Positions 15,355-24,022 of a DNA stretch of 35,535 bases are shown piece by piece (position 1 is the first letter of the stretch; the number at the start of each line of letters is the position of its first letter). Under the pieces are notes generated by a model, which worked only from the letters and a program-made list of their open reading frames with translations, was not told the DNA's origin and ran no database searches. Where the stretch lies: assembly GCA_029287535.1 (NCBI GenBank), contig JARFQY010000157.1, positions 1 through 35,535 on the forward strand, in the 5' to 3' direction. Source of the DNA: Filomicrobium sp. Its GTDB lineage: Bacteria > Pseudomonadota > Alphaproteobacteria > Rhizobiales > Hyphomicrobiaceae. A program made the translations under genes and the position numbers.

Positions 15355-16641
15355 ATGGCTCCGAAGAGACTTTTTTTCATATCGTTTGTACTGGCCGCCT
15401 TTGCTCCCACGATAACCTTCGCCGACGACCGTCCGAGAAGCGCCGCCGAAATGGGGATCATGCAGGGCTCACCTCCAGAACGCCTCATCGACATGTCGAA
15501 ATGGGACAAGGGGCCAGATAACCGGTGGGCCTTCCAGCACATCAGCGAGATCATACCGACGGCGAACATCAGCCGCGGGTCCGGACCCACCTCGTGGCTG
15601 GAGCGGACGCCGCTCGACCTGTCGGATCTCAAATTCGAAGCCCCGGACGGCGAGGAAATGACCGTCCACAAAATGCTGCAAAGAACCTACACCGACGGCT
15701 TTATCGTCCTGCAAAGAGGCAACGTCGTCTTCGAAAAGTACTACAATGGTATGCGCCCTGGAACACGTCACCTCCTGATGTCGGTCTCCAAATCCCTCAC
15801 GGGTACCTTGGCGGGCATCCTAGTGAACGACGGAAGATTGAACCCCAAGGCCAAAGTCATCGACTATCTGCCCGAGATGAAAAACAGCGCCGGCTTCGCC
15901 GAAGCCACCGTGCGCGATGTGCTCGACATGACAACGTCGATCGTCTTCAGCGAGGACTACGCTGACCCGAAGGCGGAAGTCGTGTCCCACGAGGAGGCCA
16001 CCGGCTGGCGCGGACCTGGTTCCGAACGAGCGCGGGCCGGCGTCTACGCCTTTGCCCAGACCATCGGCAAGGACGACCGCCCGCATGGCGAGAAATTCCA
16101 CTATGCGTCGATCAACACCGATGTTCTGGGCTGGTTGATCGAGCGGGCCTCCAACCAGCGCTTCATCGATTTCATGCGCGACGCTATCTGGTCGCGGCTC
16201 GGTGCCGAACACGATGCTCAGATCAGCGTCGACTACAAAGGGTCTGCCGTTGCCAATGGCGGCTTTGTAATCACGCTACGGGACACGGCTCGTTTCGCGC
16301 AAATGGTGCTCAACGACGGATTTCACAACAATCAGCAGATCGTTCCGTCCGGCTGGATCGACGACATTCGCTTTAATGGAAAGAACTCCGCATGGAAGCC
16401 GACTCAATACGCTGAAATTTGGCCGGACGGCTTCTACCGCAATCAATGGTACGTCACCATGGACGACCACGGCTCCTTCTTCGCGGTCGGAGTCAACGGA
16501 CAGCACATCTGGATCAATCCCACGACCCAGGTCGTCATGGTGAAATTCTCTTCGCTGCCCGTCAGCGCCGACAAGGAGAGTATTGCCCTGGGCTTCGCCG
16601 GCATGGACGCCATCGCCCGCTACTTCGGCCAGCGCCAATGA
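15355..16641 (+). CDS. secreted NylB-like serine hydrolase (class C beta-lactamase fold)
   Basis: The 428-residue protein has a signal peptide (MAPKRLFFISFVLAAFAPTITFA, cleaved before DDR). The catalytic SxxK motif is S143-V-S-K146 in LMSVSKSLTG. The tyrosine motif is in HYASINTDVLGWLIE, matching the Y...TDVLGW pattern of 6-aminohexanoate-dimer hydrolase (NylB) and related esterases rather than classical AmpC, which has YxN. A third motif region is GVNGQHIWINP near the C-terminus. It should act in the periplasm on an amide or ester; true beta-lactamase activity is not implied. It stands alone, downstream of a strong terminator, with a 243-base upstream region for its own promoter. The start is preceded by AGAGGAA about seven bases upstream. 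Confidence 0.88.
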   Translation: MAPKRLFFISFVLAAFAPTITFADDRPRSAAEMGIMQGSPPERLIDMSKWDKGPDNRWAFQHISEIIPTANISRGSGPTSWLERTPLDLSDLKFEAPDGEEMTVHKMLQRTYTDGFIVLQRGNVVFEKYYNGMRPGTRHLLMSVSKSLTGTLAGILVNDGRLNPKAKVIDYLPEMKNSAGFAEATVRDVLDMTTSIVFSEDYADPKAEVVSHEEATGWRGPGSERARAGVYAFAQTIGKDDRPHGEKFHYASINTDVLGWLIERASNQRFIDFMRDAIWSRLGAEHDAQISVDYKGSAVANGGFVITLRDTARFAQMVLNDGFHNNQQIVPSGWIDDIRFNGKNSAWKPTQYAEIWPDGFYRNQWYVTMDDHGSFFAVGVNGQHIWINPTTQVVMVKFSSLPVSADKESIALGFAGMDAIARYFGQRQ

Positions 16642-16890
16642 GACGGCGCTGCCACCGGTGGAACAAGCAGCAAAGACGGGGTGCAAATCGAGAAGCTCGG
16701 GCTAAAGGCAAAACCGCTCAGACGAACCGCAGTTGCAAAAATTAATCCGATGGCGTACGGATTGTCGCCGATGAGCCATGCGCCGTTCTTATCCAAAACC
16801 TCCCTTAGGACACCGCGGCAACGGGAGTTCTGAGCAACGAGAGCGACAGCACCCAAGTACGGCGGCCGGAATCGCGGTGAGCAGCAGGTA

Positions 16891-17331
16891 TCAGGGCATG
16901 TTCAGCAATTCGTGGCTGAAGCCGAGTTCAAAGCAGTCATATTTGTTGAAGTTCGCCTGGTATTGGCGAATAAGGTCCATCTTACTGGTGCGTTTCCGTT
17001 CTAGTTCTTGCAGCCTGTTTCGCAGATTTTGCAATTGGGGCTTCAGCATTGCGAGTTGGCTGTCGAGCCGAGCGAGTTCATTGGCATTGGCGATTGCACC
17101 GAGGACAGATGTAGCAGCACCGATCGGACCGCCTACAGCCACTCGCGCCGGGACTGAAACACCAAGAGCTATGAACCGCTCCCGCTTGGCTTGCAATTCC
17201 GCGAACCGCACACTCAATTCTTGCTCCTTGTATTTGACCCTTTCGAATTCATTCGTGAGCGCCCGCCAGTCGCGTTTGAGATCCCTTAGCTGGGAGGCTC
17301 TCTCCTGGCAAAGGTCGTTACGACTGCTCAT
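16891..17331 (-). CDS. small coiled-coil protein with a central glycine/alanine helix
   Basis: The start is ATG 17331 (a GTG lies one codon upstream) with AGGA eight bases before it. The 146-residue protein is largely coiled coil: heptad-rich helices at about 5-55 and 85-130, rich in Arg, Lys, Glu, Leu and Gln. They are separated by a Gly/Ala/Val segment (about 56-82, VPARVAVGGPIGAATSVLGA) that could be a membrane-inserting hairpin. Two cysteines (about 8 and 134) lie near the ends. I do not recognise the family. It is divergent from the next exported-protein gene with only 19 bases between starts. The 249 bases between this gene's end and the NylB-like gene hold no supported gene. Confidence 0.65.
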   Translation of the reverse strand: MSSRNDLCQERASQLRDLKRDWRALTNEFERVKYKEQELSVRFAELQAKRERFIALGVSVPARVAVGGPIGAATSVLGAIANANELARLDSQLAMLKPQLQNLRNRLQELERKRTSKMDLIRQYQANFNKYDCFELGFSHELLNMP

Positions 17332-17350
17332 CACATTGATCCTTTTAACG

Positions 17351-18136
17351 ATGCAGAGAAGGATCAGTTTCAGCCTTAATCAGTGTGCGGGGATAACAGC
17401 GGCTTCGTTCCTACTCCTAACCGCGATCGCCGACTTTGCAGCCAAAGCCCACGCCGCGAGCATTGAGGAGCTTTATGAGATCATCGACGAGACAAGACAG
17501 GTGTATCGAGATTTCGAGTTTCCAAAGCCTGAGGATCTGCTAGATGACGACACGCTAAAAATCTATCAAAAGAAAATGGGACTGCGGGAGTGCCGCAGCG
17601 CCCTCCTCGAACTCATAAGCGCGTTCGGCCCGAAGTACCCGCACCTGCCCCATCCAGCCTCGGGTGGGATTCTCGCCTGGCGCTACGCAGTAAGCCCAAA
17701 TTATTATCCAGAAGCTTTTTTCTGCCAGACGGAAAACCACTTTCAAGAGGAGCAACGGCTCCTGGAGGAGCGCAGCAAAAAAGCACAGCGCCTGCCCCAA
17801 TCCAAAGCCGATGCCATCCCATTCCGGAGGGCTTACAATCCAGTCTGGGGCGTGGCGAATGAAACGATTTCCTTTCTCAACCTTGCCCTCGCCGATTACC
17901 CGCCGGCCTACTTGAAGCTCGCCCAGCTCTCTGAAGTTGGTGAAGTCATTCGCCTGACCCCGGTCTTCAACTACTTCGCACTCGCCCGAGCCAAACTCAA
18001 AGGACTAAAAGACCCCGACTTGGACCGTTTGTTAGCAGCGGCCGAAAGCAAACTCGACAACGAGGACAAAACCAGACTCGCATCCAGGATCGAAACCGGT
18101 TTGTGGCCCCGCGCCGAACCTATTGTCCTCGACTGA
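17351..18136 (+). CDS. exported protein of unknown function with Sel1/TPR-like C-terminal helices
   Basis: A much longer open frame begins at 16778, but its first 190 residues run antisense to the coiled-coil gene. I start at ATG 17351, which opens a signal peptide (MQRRISFSLNQCAGITAASFLLLTAIADFAAKAHA in pieces, cleaved before ASIEE). The 261-residue product is helical. The C-terminal third (NLALADYPPAYLKLAQLSE, then ALARAKLKG, then RLLAAAESKL) resembles Sel1/TPR helix pairs. Two cysteines are in the middle region. No ribosome site is obvious. The function is unknown; the shared promoter region suggests a link with the coiled-coil protein. Confidence 0.65.
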   Translation: MQRRISFSLNQCAGITAASFLLLTAIADFAAKAHAASIEELYEIIDETRQVYRDFEFPKPEDLLDDDTLKIYQKKMGLRECRSALLELISAFGPKYPHLPHPASGGILAWRYAVSPNYYPEAFFCQTENHFQEEQRLLEERSKKAQRLPQSKADAIPFRRAYNPVWGVANETISFLNLALADYPPAYLKLAQLSEVGEVIRLTPVFNYFALARAKLKGLKDPDLDRLLAAAESKLDNEDKTRLASRIETGLWPRAEPIVLD

Positions 18137-18182
18137 AGTTGAGGCATACCCAGAGCAGAAGAGCCGCAACCCGCAGCAAAAA

Positions 18183-18209
18183 CCGCCGGACACACATGGT
18201 ATCCGGCGG
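18183..18209 (-). terminator. intrinsic terminator for the minus-strand GY-repeat gene, possibly bidirectional
   Basis: CCGCCGGA and TCCGGCGG form a perfect eight-pair stem with an eleven-base loop. Read on the minus strand it is followed by TTTTTGC, the form expected for the gene ending at 18248. It also lies 47 bases after the plus-strand gene ending at 18136 and may serve both. Confidence 0.75.
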
Positions 18210-18247
18210 CTCTTTGAAATTTCCCAGACTTGCGGAGTCTGGCTCAA

Positions 18248-18697
18248 TCAGCAGCGGAAACCACTGCGCATGCAGTTGCGCATCTTCTCGCGCAGATCGG
18301 CTTTCCAGTTCTTGGCGTCTTCGCGACCGGCATAACGGCCATCCCGGCGACCCGAGCGATACCCTTTTTCGTAACCAACGCGGTAACCGTCCCGGTAGCC
18401 TCTGCGGTACTCCGCCGACGAGGCGCTTTTTGTGCTGTAGCGGGCACCGCCGTTAATCAGTTCATCAATGTAAGAAGCCTTGTAGGCATTCTTGAAACCG
18501 TCTTCATAACCATGCTTCCGGCCAATCTTCTTGCCCTTTGAATAGCCCTGCCAGTATGACCCGGCTTCCGCTGGTGTTGCCGTGAAGCCGGCGGCGCCGA
18601 ACATCATCATGGCGGCGAGGATCGGCAGCATGAAAAAAGTGAACAAGTTGCGGTGAGAGGTGGCGGGCGTAGCGATTGCGGTGGTTGGCGTCGACAT
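18248..18697 (-). CDS. secreted glycine/tyrosine/arginine repeat protein
   Basis: The 149-residue protein starts at ATG 18697, preceded by AGGAG ten bases upstream. A Thr/Ala-rich start leads to a hydrophobic segment (about 18-38) and a likely cleavage after PAEA near residue 45. The mature part carries a repeated (G/R)Y-x-x-G pattern: YWQGYSKGKKIGRKHGYEDGF, then RRGYRDGYRVGYEKGYRSGRRDGRYAGRED in pieces. This resembles the G-Y-x-x-G hairpin pattern of some surface or matrix proteins. Two cysteines sit at the C-terminal end (NCMRSGFRC). I do not recognise a named family, and no enzymatic motif is visible. It is transcribed alone, with a terminator after it and a 424-base region before it. Confidence 0.7.
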   Translation of the reverse strand: MSTPTTAIATPATSHRNLFTFFMLPILAAMMMFGAAGFTATPAEAGSYWQGYSKGKKIGRKHGYEDGFKNAYKASYIDELINGGARYSTKSASSAEYRRGYRDGYRVGYEKGYRSGRRDGRYAGREDAKNWKADLREKMRNCMRSGFRC

Positions 18698-19121
18698 CTG
18701 TTTTAACTCCTAGGTGCGTTGTGTGTCCTTCGATCGCCACATTGTCCTCCCGCTCCTGAATTGATTTTGAACGACGCATTCACTAAGCGTTCATCCGAAG
18801 AGAGCTCTGCAACATTCTGATTAAGTTGGTAAAATTTCAAGACCGATTTATGCGCCCTGAAGTCGGTCGAAGCCCGCCTTCGTTCACCATGTCAGCTATT
18901 TTTTGAAAACACGACAGACCGTCGATGCACGACCACCGGGGCCAGTCATCACCGGGCTAACCGCAAAACCAAGCGCAGCGCCGTCCATCCGATGCCACGT
19001 TGCGTAACGCAGCTGTGAGGGTGTTTTGCTCGCACATCCCCTTGCGCATGGACGTTCTTGGCGCGAGGCTGAGGGATACTCTTGCCCTCGTGAAACGAAC
19101 ACTCGAGTACAAAGGCCTTAG
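18698..19121. other. 424-base divergent intergenic region
   Basis: This gap separates the minus-strand GY-repeat gene from the plus-strand small exported protein. An AT-richer stretch at about 18780-18860 reads on the minus strand as TTGAAATTTTACCAACTTAA, possibly promoter material for the GY-repeat gene, though no good -10 spacing is seen. The half nearer 19121 is GC-rich. I see no gene or repeat in it. Confidence 0.4.
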
Positions 19122-19433
19122 ATGAGAACCGAAATCATACTGTCCGCCATCGCCGCCATGGCCATGGCGATCATGTCCGCCAGCCCGGCAACGGCAAAGA
19201 TCCGCTGCAAGGGCCCTTTTCAAGTCGTCCAGGGAAACCAGATCGCGACCCCCTATTGCGGTGACAATTACTTGGCGCAGGTCGCTCGCGGCTACGGCAG
19301 CAGCGTCTCGGCCAGAGCAATCCGCCAAAGCCCCTCGAAAAAAGAAGAAATCTGTAACTGGATCGGGCACGACACGCGGGTTCAAGATATCTGTGCCGGC
19401 TTCCGCAATGATGACGGTGGCAGAAACCGATAG
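19122..19433 (+). CDS. small exported four-cysteine protein, unknown function
   Basis: The 103-residue product has a signal peptide (MRTEIILSAIAAMAMAIMSASPATA, cleaved before KIRCKG). Its mature part is about 78 residues with four cysteines: IRCKGPFQ, TPYCGDNYL, EEICNWIG and QDICAGFR. These could make two disulfides in the periplasm. Similar small proteins with the RCKGPFQ/PYCGDNYLA pattern are, as I recall, common unassigned proteins of Hyphomicrobiales; that is memory, not a search. The start lacks a strong ribosome site (AAAGG about nine bases upstream). It converges on the SnoaL-like gene. Confidence 0.7.
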   Translation: MRTEIILSAIAAMAMAIMSASPATAKIRCKGPFQVVQGNQIATPYCGDNYLAQVARGYGSSVSARAIRQSPSKKEEICNWIGHDTRVQDICAGFRNDDGGRNR

Positions 19434-19472
19434 TCCCGCTTCGGTCGATTTTGGCGAATGCGGCGGGCGGCT

Positions 19473-19898
19473 TCAGGCCGTTCCGTCGTCTCCGCCGTCC
19501 TCCGCAATGTTCTGCCCGCTGAGCGACAGCGGCCGCGCGTGATGACCCGTCATCCGCCAAGCGCCGTTTTCCTCGACGAAGACATTGCTGGCCGTCATCT
19601 GATGGCCCTCGATATCTTCGGTGCAAAAGACAATGGCGACACGACCTTGTCGAATGACCATCGGGTTGGAACAGAAGATCGCCGGTGGCTCACTGAGCAC
19701 CATGACTTGGTGCCACGACGCCATGACGTCCTCTCGACCTGTGATTCCAGGCCAGTTGGGATGATAGACGGAGACATCATCCCGCTCCGACCACAGCGCT
19801 TCCATCGCCGCCACGTCACCGGAGCGAAACGCATCGTAGAACAGTTCGTTGGCGGCGAGCACCTCGGCAACACCGGCGGCGTATTGATCCATCCCCAT
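19473..19898 (-). CDS. SnoaL-like / NTF2-fold small protein
   Basis: I start at ATG 19898, which follows GGAGGAGG by eight bases; a GTG at 19916 lies before that ribosome site and is less likely. The 141-residue product has the cone-like NTF2 fold pattern: an N-terminal helix pair (AANELFYDAFRSGDVAAMEALWS), then DDVSVYHPNWPGITGREDVMASW in pieces, then strands ending in WRMTGHHARPL. This matches SnoaL-like/DUF4440 proteins, which act as small isomerases, hydrolases or binding proteins. The substrate is unknown. It lies 60 bases downstream of bioZ on the same strand and may be read through from the biotin operon. Confidence 0.8.
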   Translation of the reverse strand: MGMDQYAAGVAEVLAANELFYDAFRSGDVAAMEALWSERDDVSVYHPNWPGITGREDVMASWHQVMVLSEPPAIFCSNPMVIRQGRVAIVFCTEDIEGHQMTASNVFVEENGAWRMTGHHARPLSLSGQNIAEDGGDDGTA

Positions 19899-19958
19899 CC
19901 AACAAACCTCCTCCACAAGGCGAGCAAGACCGCATCGCGCGGCCTGGCGCAGGGCTAG

Positions 19959-20942
19959 TCAAAGGCCGAGTAGGACAGCACCGCCATTCAACCCGGCTCC
20001 CGCTGCACACAGTAACACGCGATCGCCGGTCTGAAAGCCACGCTCGTCAGACAAAATAGACATCGTAAACGGAATTGTTGCCGCCGAGCTGTTTCCGTAA
20101 GCGCAAACGGTTGAACATACAGACACTTCTCGGATCCCCAGGTTCCTGCGCACGGCCTCGATAATGCGCACATTGGCCTGATGAGGCACGAAGTGTGTTA
20201 CCTCCGCCGCATGCAGCCCGGCATTTGCCAAAGCTGCACGCGACGTATCTGACATCATTGCGATGGCCCGCTGGAAAACTGCGCGGCCATCTGACATGCA
20301 CATCAACACATCCTCGGAAGCCAGCTCTGTTCCGTAGGGAACCGCACTGCCGCCCGCTGCAATCTTGATGAGATCGTAACCGCTGCCATCGCATCTGACA
20401 TCGGCGCCGATCACACCCGCGCCAGTCCGCTGTGACGGCCCGATCAGCATCGCCCCCGCGGCATCCGCGAATAGCACGGCGCTCGCTGTCTCCTTCGGAT
20501 TGATCCGCCGCGATAGAATATTGGCGGCGATCACCAGCACATTCTTCTGATGCACCCGCACAAACGCATCGGCCAACGTCAACGCATAGAGGAACCCGGC
20601 GCATGCCCCGGCTATATCAATTCCTCCGGCCCCCGCCAGGCCAAGCCGGTGCGCTACAAGCGGAGCCGTTGGTGGCAGCAGATGGTCGGGCGTTGACGTC
20701 GCCAACAGTATAAGTCCCACGGAAGCCCGCGAAACCTTCGCGCGTGATAGGGCCATTTCCCCGGCGGCTATGGCCAGATCCGACAGGCGCTCTTCCTTGG
20801 CCGCCCAACGCCGTTCTGCAATACCTGTGCGGCTTTCGATCCACCCGGACTCGAGACCGAGCCGGTCTTCAATCTCACAGCTTTTGACCACACGCTCCGG
20901 CGCATAATGCCCAAGGCCGAGAACTTCCACGCCGCCGCTCAT
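19959..20942 (-). CDS. bioZ: BioZ, FabH-type 3-ketoacyl-ACP synthase for pimeloyl-ACP synthesis
   Basis: I start at ATG 20942, which overlaps the bioA stop (ATGA). The 327-residue product is a FabH-fold enzyme with the catalytic triad C114 (GACAG), H254 (VPHQAN) and N284 (AYGNSS). In alphaproteobacteria BioZ condenses a glutaryl thioester, derived from lysine breakdown, with malonyl-ACP, giving a ketopimeloyl thioester that the fatty-acid enzymes reduce to pimeloyl-ACP. That replaces BioC/BioH. Position as the last gene of a bioBFDA operon is the main reason to call BioZ rather than a housekeeping FabH. It supplies the substrate for BioF encoded upstream. Confidence 0.88.
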   Translation of the reverse strand: MSGGVEVLGLGHYAPERVVKSCEIEDRLGLESGWIESRTGIAERRWAAKEERLSDLAIAAGEMALSRAKVSRASVGLILLATSTPDHLLPPTAPLVAHRLGLAGAGGIDIAGACAGFLYALTLADAFVRVHQKNVLVIAANILSRRINPKETASAVLFADAAGAMLIGPSQRTGAGVIGADVRCDGSGYDLIKIAAGGSAVPYGTELASEDVLMCMSDGRAVFQRAIAMMSDTSRAALANAGLHAAEVTHFVPHQANVRIIEAVRRNLGIREVSVCSTVCAYGNSSAATIPFTMSILSDERGFQTGDRVLLCAAGAGLNGGAVLLGL

Positions 20943-22213
20943 GACCGCACCCCGGCCAAAACCCGTTCGACACCATTGACGAGGGCCGCGTACAGGACGT
21001 CCAGTTGATCCGACGTGATGCAATAGGGCGGCATCACGTAGACGGTATTGCCAAGTGGCCGCAGCAGCACGCCCCGGGCGATAAGCTCCTCATAGAGTGC
21101 TGGTCCGATTTGCGCCAGGTATCCTTGATCATCAACGTCAACATCAATCGCAGCGATGGTTCCTGTTCGCCGCGCGTTGCGGAACACGGTGTTTGCGCTA
21201 AGCCGCGCAACGTGCTGCTCCTGCATTTCACAAAGCGCCTGCACCCGCGCCAATACCGCCTCCTCTCGCCAGACCTCGATGTTGGCGACCGCTGCCGTGC
21301 AGGCGATCGGGTTCGCTGTGTAAGAAGAAGAATGATAGAAGGTCTTCGATCGATCCATTGAGTAGTGGGCATCAAAGATCCGTTCGGCGCACAACGTGGC
21401 CGCAAGCGGCAGATGTCCGCCGGTAATGCCTTTGGCGAGGCAGAGGATATCAGGGACAATACCCGCCTGCTCGCAGGCAAACAGCGTCCCGGTACGGCCC
21501 CAGCCCGTCATCACCTCATCGGCGATCAACAGCACATCATACTGATCGCAGATGCGCCGCAGTTGAGCCAGTGTCGCAGCCGGCCACATTAACATCCCCC
21601 CGGCACCGAGAACCAGCGGCTCAACGATCAACGCGGCCACGCCTCCCGCCCGACACACCGCCTCGAAGGCATCGAGCGTCGCCTGTTCCCGACCTTCTTC
21701 CGGAAACGGCAATCGCTTCACATCGAACAGTAACGGCTCGTAAGCTGCATTGAACACGCCGCGCGCACCGGCCGACATCGTCCCGATCGTATCGCCGTGG
21801 TAAGCATGCTCGAGTGCCACGATATGTGGACGTGGCGAACCGATGTTGCGCCAATATCCAAGCGCCATCTTCAAAGCGACTTCGACAGCGGTCGATCCGG
21901 AATCCGAATAAAACACACGCGTCAGCGGCTCTGGCGTCAACGCGACAAGCGCCTCCGCAAGCCGCTCCGCGGGCTCATGCGTAAAACCCGCGAAGATCAC
22001 CTGGTCGAGCCGCTCGGCCTGCTCCTTGACCGCTGCGACAATGCGCGGATGGCAATGACCATGTGTAACAACCCACCAAGATGAGATCGCATCCAGGATG
22101 AGGCGTCCATCAATAGTCTCAAGATAGGCGCCTGAGGCGCGCGCGACAGCGATCGCCTCCGGAGCAATTGCGTGCTGCGTGAAGGGATGCCAGACCGGCG
22201 ACTTGGAGGTCAT
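20939..22213 (-). CDS. bioA: adenosylmethionine-8-amino-7-oxononanoate aminotransferase
   Basis: The 424-residue class III PLP aminotransferase has WHPFTQH at the N-terminus, DAISSWWVVTHGHCHP, SDSGSTAVEVALKMA, the PLP-phosphate and ring contacts (ALEHAYHGDTIG, LIADEVMTGWGRTG) and the Schiff-base lysine in LAKGITGGHLPL. These are BioA signatures (the WW pair and HGH). It converts KAPA to DAPA with S-adenosylmethionine as amino donor. It starts with an ATGA overlap to bioD and ends with one to bioZ, so the operon is tightly coupled. Confidence 0.96.
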   Translation of the reverse strand: MTSKSPVWHPFTQHAIAPEAIAVARASGAYLETIDGRLILDAISSWWVVTHGHCHPRIVAAVKEQAERLDQVIFAGFTHEPAERLAEALVALTPEPLTRVFYSDSGSTAVEVALKMALGYWRNIGSPRPHIVALEHAYHGDTIGTMSAGARGVFNAAYEPLLFDVKRLPFPEEGREQATLDAFEAVCRAGGVAALIVEPLVLGAGGMLMWPAATLAQLRRICDQYDVLLIADEVMTGWGRTGTLFACEQAGIVPDILCLAKGITGGHLPLAATLCAERIFDAHYSMDRSKTFYHSSSYTANPIACTAAVANIEVWREEAVLARVQALCEMQEQHVARLSANTVFRNARRTGTIAAIDVDVDDQGYLAQIGPALYEELIARGVLLRPLGNTVYVMPPYCITSDQLDVLYAALVNGVERVLAGVRS

Positions 22214-22842
22214 TGGAAATCCTCCAGATCAAAGTTCGCGGCAAACGCGCCCGCGACAGCCGCCGGCGTCAGCGGATCGACAAACGGCAACCGGCCGAGG
22301 CGGCGAACCCCGCCAAATGCTGTGATCACCTCTTCGCTGTCGGGCACGGCATCACCGACAAACACCACCCCGGAAACTTCGATCCCTCGGTTGCGAAGTG
22401 CCTCCAGCGATATGAGGCAATGATTAATCGTCCCAAGCGATGTGCGCGCCACCAGGATAACCGGCAAACACCACTTTGCCACAACGTCAATTTGTAGAAC
22501 CGTTCGTGTGATCGGCACCAGCAAACCACCGGCCAGCTCAATGACGAGAGGTCTCTCGTCCGCCGGCGGGGTCAATCGCTTTATGTCGATGTCGACCTCG
22601 TCCCGCTCGGCGGCAAAGTGGGGCGAAGCTGGTGTTCGCAGCCGGTAGGCCTCCGTGAGAATTCGGTGCGGCGGCACACCACCGATGCTGGCGACGACTT
22701 TGCTGTCCGTCGGTTCGGCCATACCGGCCTGTATCGGTTTCCAGTAGCTGGCCGCGAGGGCTTGTGTAAGCGCCGCGGCGAAAACCGTCTTGCCGACCCC
22801 GGTATCGGTGCCGGCAATGACAAATGCTTGCCGTCCGCTCAT
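22210..22842 (-). CDS. bioD: dethiobiotin synthetase
   Basis: The 210-residue ATPase carries the P-loop AGTDTGVGKT at about residues 10-19, the substrate-contact segment WKPIQAGMAEPTDS, and the ELAGGLLVPI segment. It closes the ureido ring of dethiobiotin from DAPA, CO2 and ATP. LVARTSLGTINHCLISLEAL is the usual downstream family motif. It overlaps bioF and bioA by four bases each. Length is near the usual 220-230. Confidence 0.95.
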   Translation of the reverse strand: MSGRQAFVIAGTDTGVGKTVFAAALTQALAASYWKPIQAGMAEPTDSKVVASIGGVPPHRILTEAYRLRTPASPHFAAERDEVDIDIKRLTPPADERPLVIELAGGLLVPITRTVLQIDVVAKWCLPVILVARTSLGTINHCLISLEALRNRGIEVSGVVFVGDAVPDSEEVITAFGGVRRLGRLPFVDPLTPAAVAGAFAANFDLEDFQ

Positions 22843-24011
22843 GAGCGCATCAGCTCCTGCTCTTCGGCGAGCGCATCAACGAATTCCAGGAGCGCACCTT
22901 CCGGCGTATTCAACGTCAGGGACATCCTGAGCCGCGCCGTCCCCTCCGGAACCGTTGGAGGACGAATTGCCCGAATGTCAAAACCACGTTTTTGCAGACC
23001 CTCGGCAAGTTCCAGCGCACGCGCATCGCGACCGACCACGATCGGCTGAATATGCGTCCCTGTAGGCTCGAAGCCGCATTTCTTGGTCAACGCCGCGCCA
23101 ACGCGTCCAACGCGCCGCCGCAGCTCGTCTCGACGTTCTCGCCCAATGTCCTCGTCGCTGAGAATGCGTAACAGCGCCAAACGCACCGCTTCGGCCATCA
23201 AAGGTGACGGCGACGTGGTGTAGATGAACGGCCGGCAGCGGTTAACGAGGAAGTCGATTAGCACACGCGGCGCGCACAGCAGAGCCCCCATGAGCCCGAG
23301 CGCCTTGCCGCAAGTGTGCAGCGAAATGACATTGGGCCGCCCTTCGAGGTGGGCACCCAGCCCGCGGCCCTGCGGACCCAGAACCCCGGTCGCATGCGCT
23401 TCATCAATAACGACAATCCCGTCATGCCGGTCGGCTAACGCCGCAAGATCATCAAGCGGTGCCGCGTCCCCGTCCATACTGTACAGACTTTCAACAGCCA
23501 GCCACGGGCGGCCCGTTCCACCACGCCGCCGCCATTGCACGATCTCATCCTCGAATGCTGCGACATCGTTGTGAGCCGCGCCGGCGGACTCGGCACGCGA
23601 CAGCCGCATGCCGTCATGAACACTGGCATGAATAAGGGTATCGTACACGACGATGTCACCCCGCTGTGGCAGAGTCGAGAACACAGCCGCGTTGGCGAGG
23701 AACCCGCTACTGAAGTACAGCGACGCCTCAGCCCCAAATAGGTCTGCTGCTTCTTCTTCAAGCCGCGTGTGCGCGCGGTGATTGCCTCGCAACAGCCGCG
23801 AACCGCCCGAACCCATCGCCGCCCCGCTGGCCATCGCCTGCATGAATTCGTCGCGGAGTTCCGCTGAACCGGCAAGCCCGAGATAGTCGTTGGAAGACAA
23901 ATCCCAACCTTCGTTGTGCACGAGCCGCCTCAGGCGGTTCCGGCCAGCCAGAGCCGACAGGGAGCGCACGTGCGCCGGGTGATGTCGCGAGCTTTCATTT
24001 CGTTCGGTCAA
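22839..24011 (-). CDS. bioF: 8-amino-7-oxononanoate synthase
   Basis: The 390-residue alpha-oxoamine synthase shows SSNDYLGLAGS, GSGGSRLLRGNH, VIDEAHATGVLGPQGRG and the PLP lysine in HTCGKALGLMG. It condenses pimeloyl-ACP with alanine to give KAPA, the first committed ring-assembly step. It starts eleven bases after the bioB stop and overlaps bioD by ATGA. Confidence 0.95.
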   Translation of the reverse strand: MTERNESSRHHPAHVRSLSALAGRNRLRRLVHNEGWDLSSNDYLGLAGSAELRDEFMQAMASGAAMGSGGSRLLRGNHRAHTRLEEEAADLFGAEASLYFSSGFLANAAVFSTLPQRGDIVVYDTLIHASVHDGMRLSRAESAGAAHNDVAAFEDEIVQWRRRGGTGRPWLAVESLYSMDGDAAPLDDLAALADRHDGIVVIDEAHATGVLGPQGRGLGAHLEGRPNVISLHTCGKALGLMGALLCAPRVLIDFLVNRCRPFIYTTSPSPLMAEAVRLALLRILSDEDIGRERRDELRRRVGRVGAALTKKCGFEPTGTHIQPIVVGRDARALELAEGLQKRGFDIRAIRPPTVPEGTARLRMSLTLNTPEGALLEFVDALAEEQELMRS

Positions 24012-24022
24012 TCCGTGTCGTC

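Noticed and set aside
16620-16856. 78-residue minus-strand frame after the coiled-coil gene
   Set aside because: TTG start, no ribosome site, overlaps the hydrolase end, and no recognisable pattern.
16778-17350. N-terminal extension of the exported protein by 191 residues
   Set aside because: Ser/Arg-rich antisense of the coiled-coil gene; the signal peptide begins at 17351.
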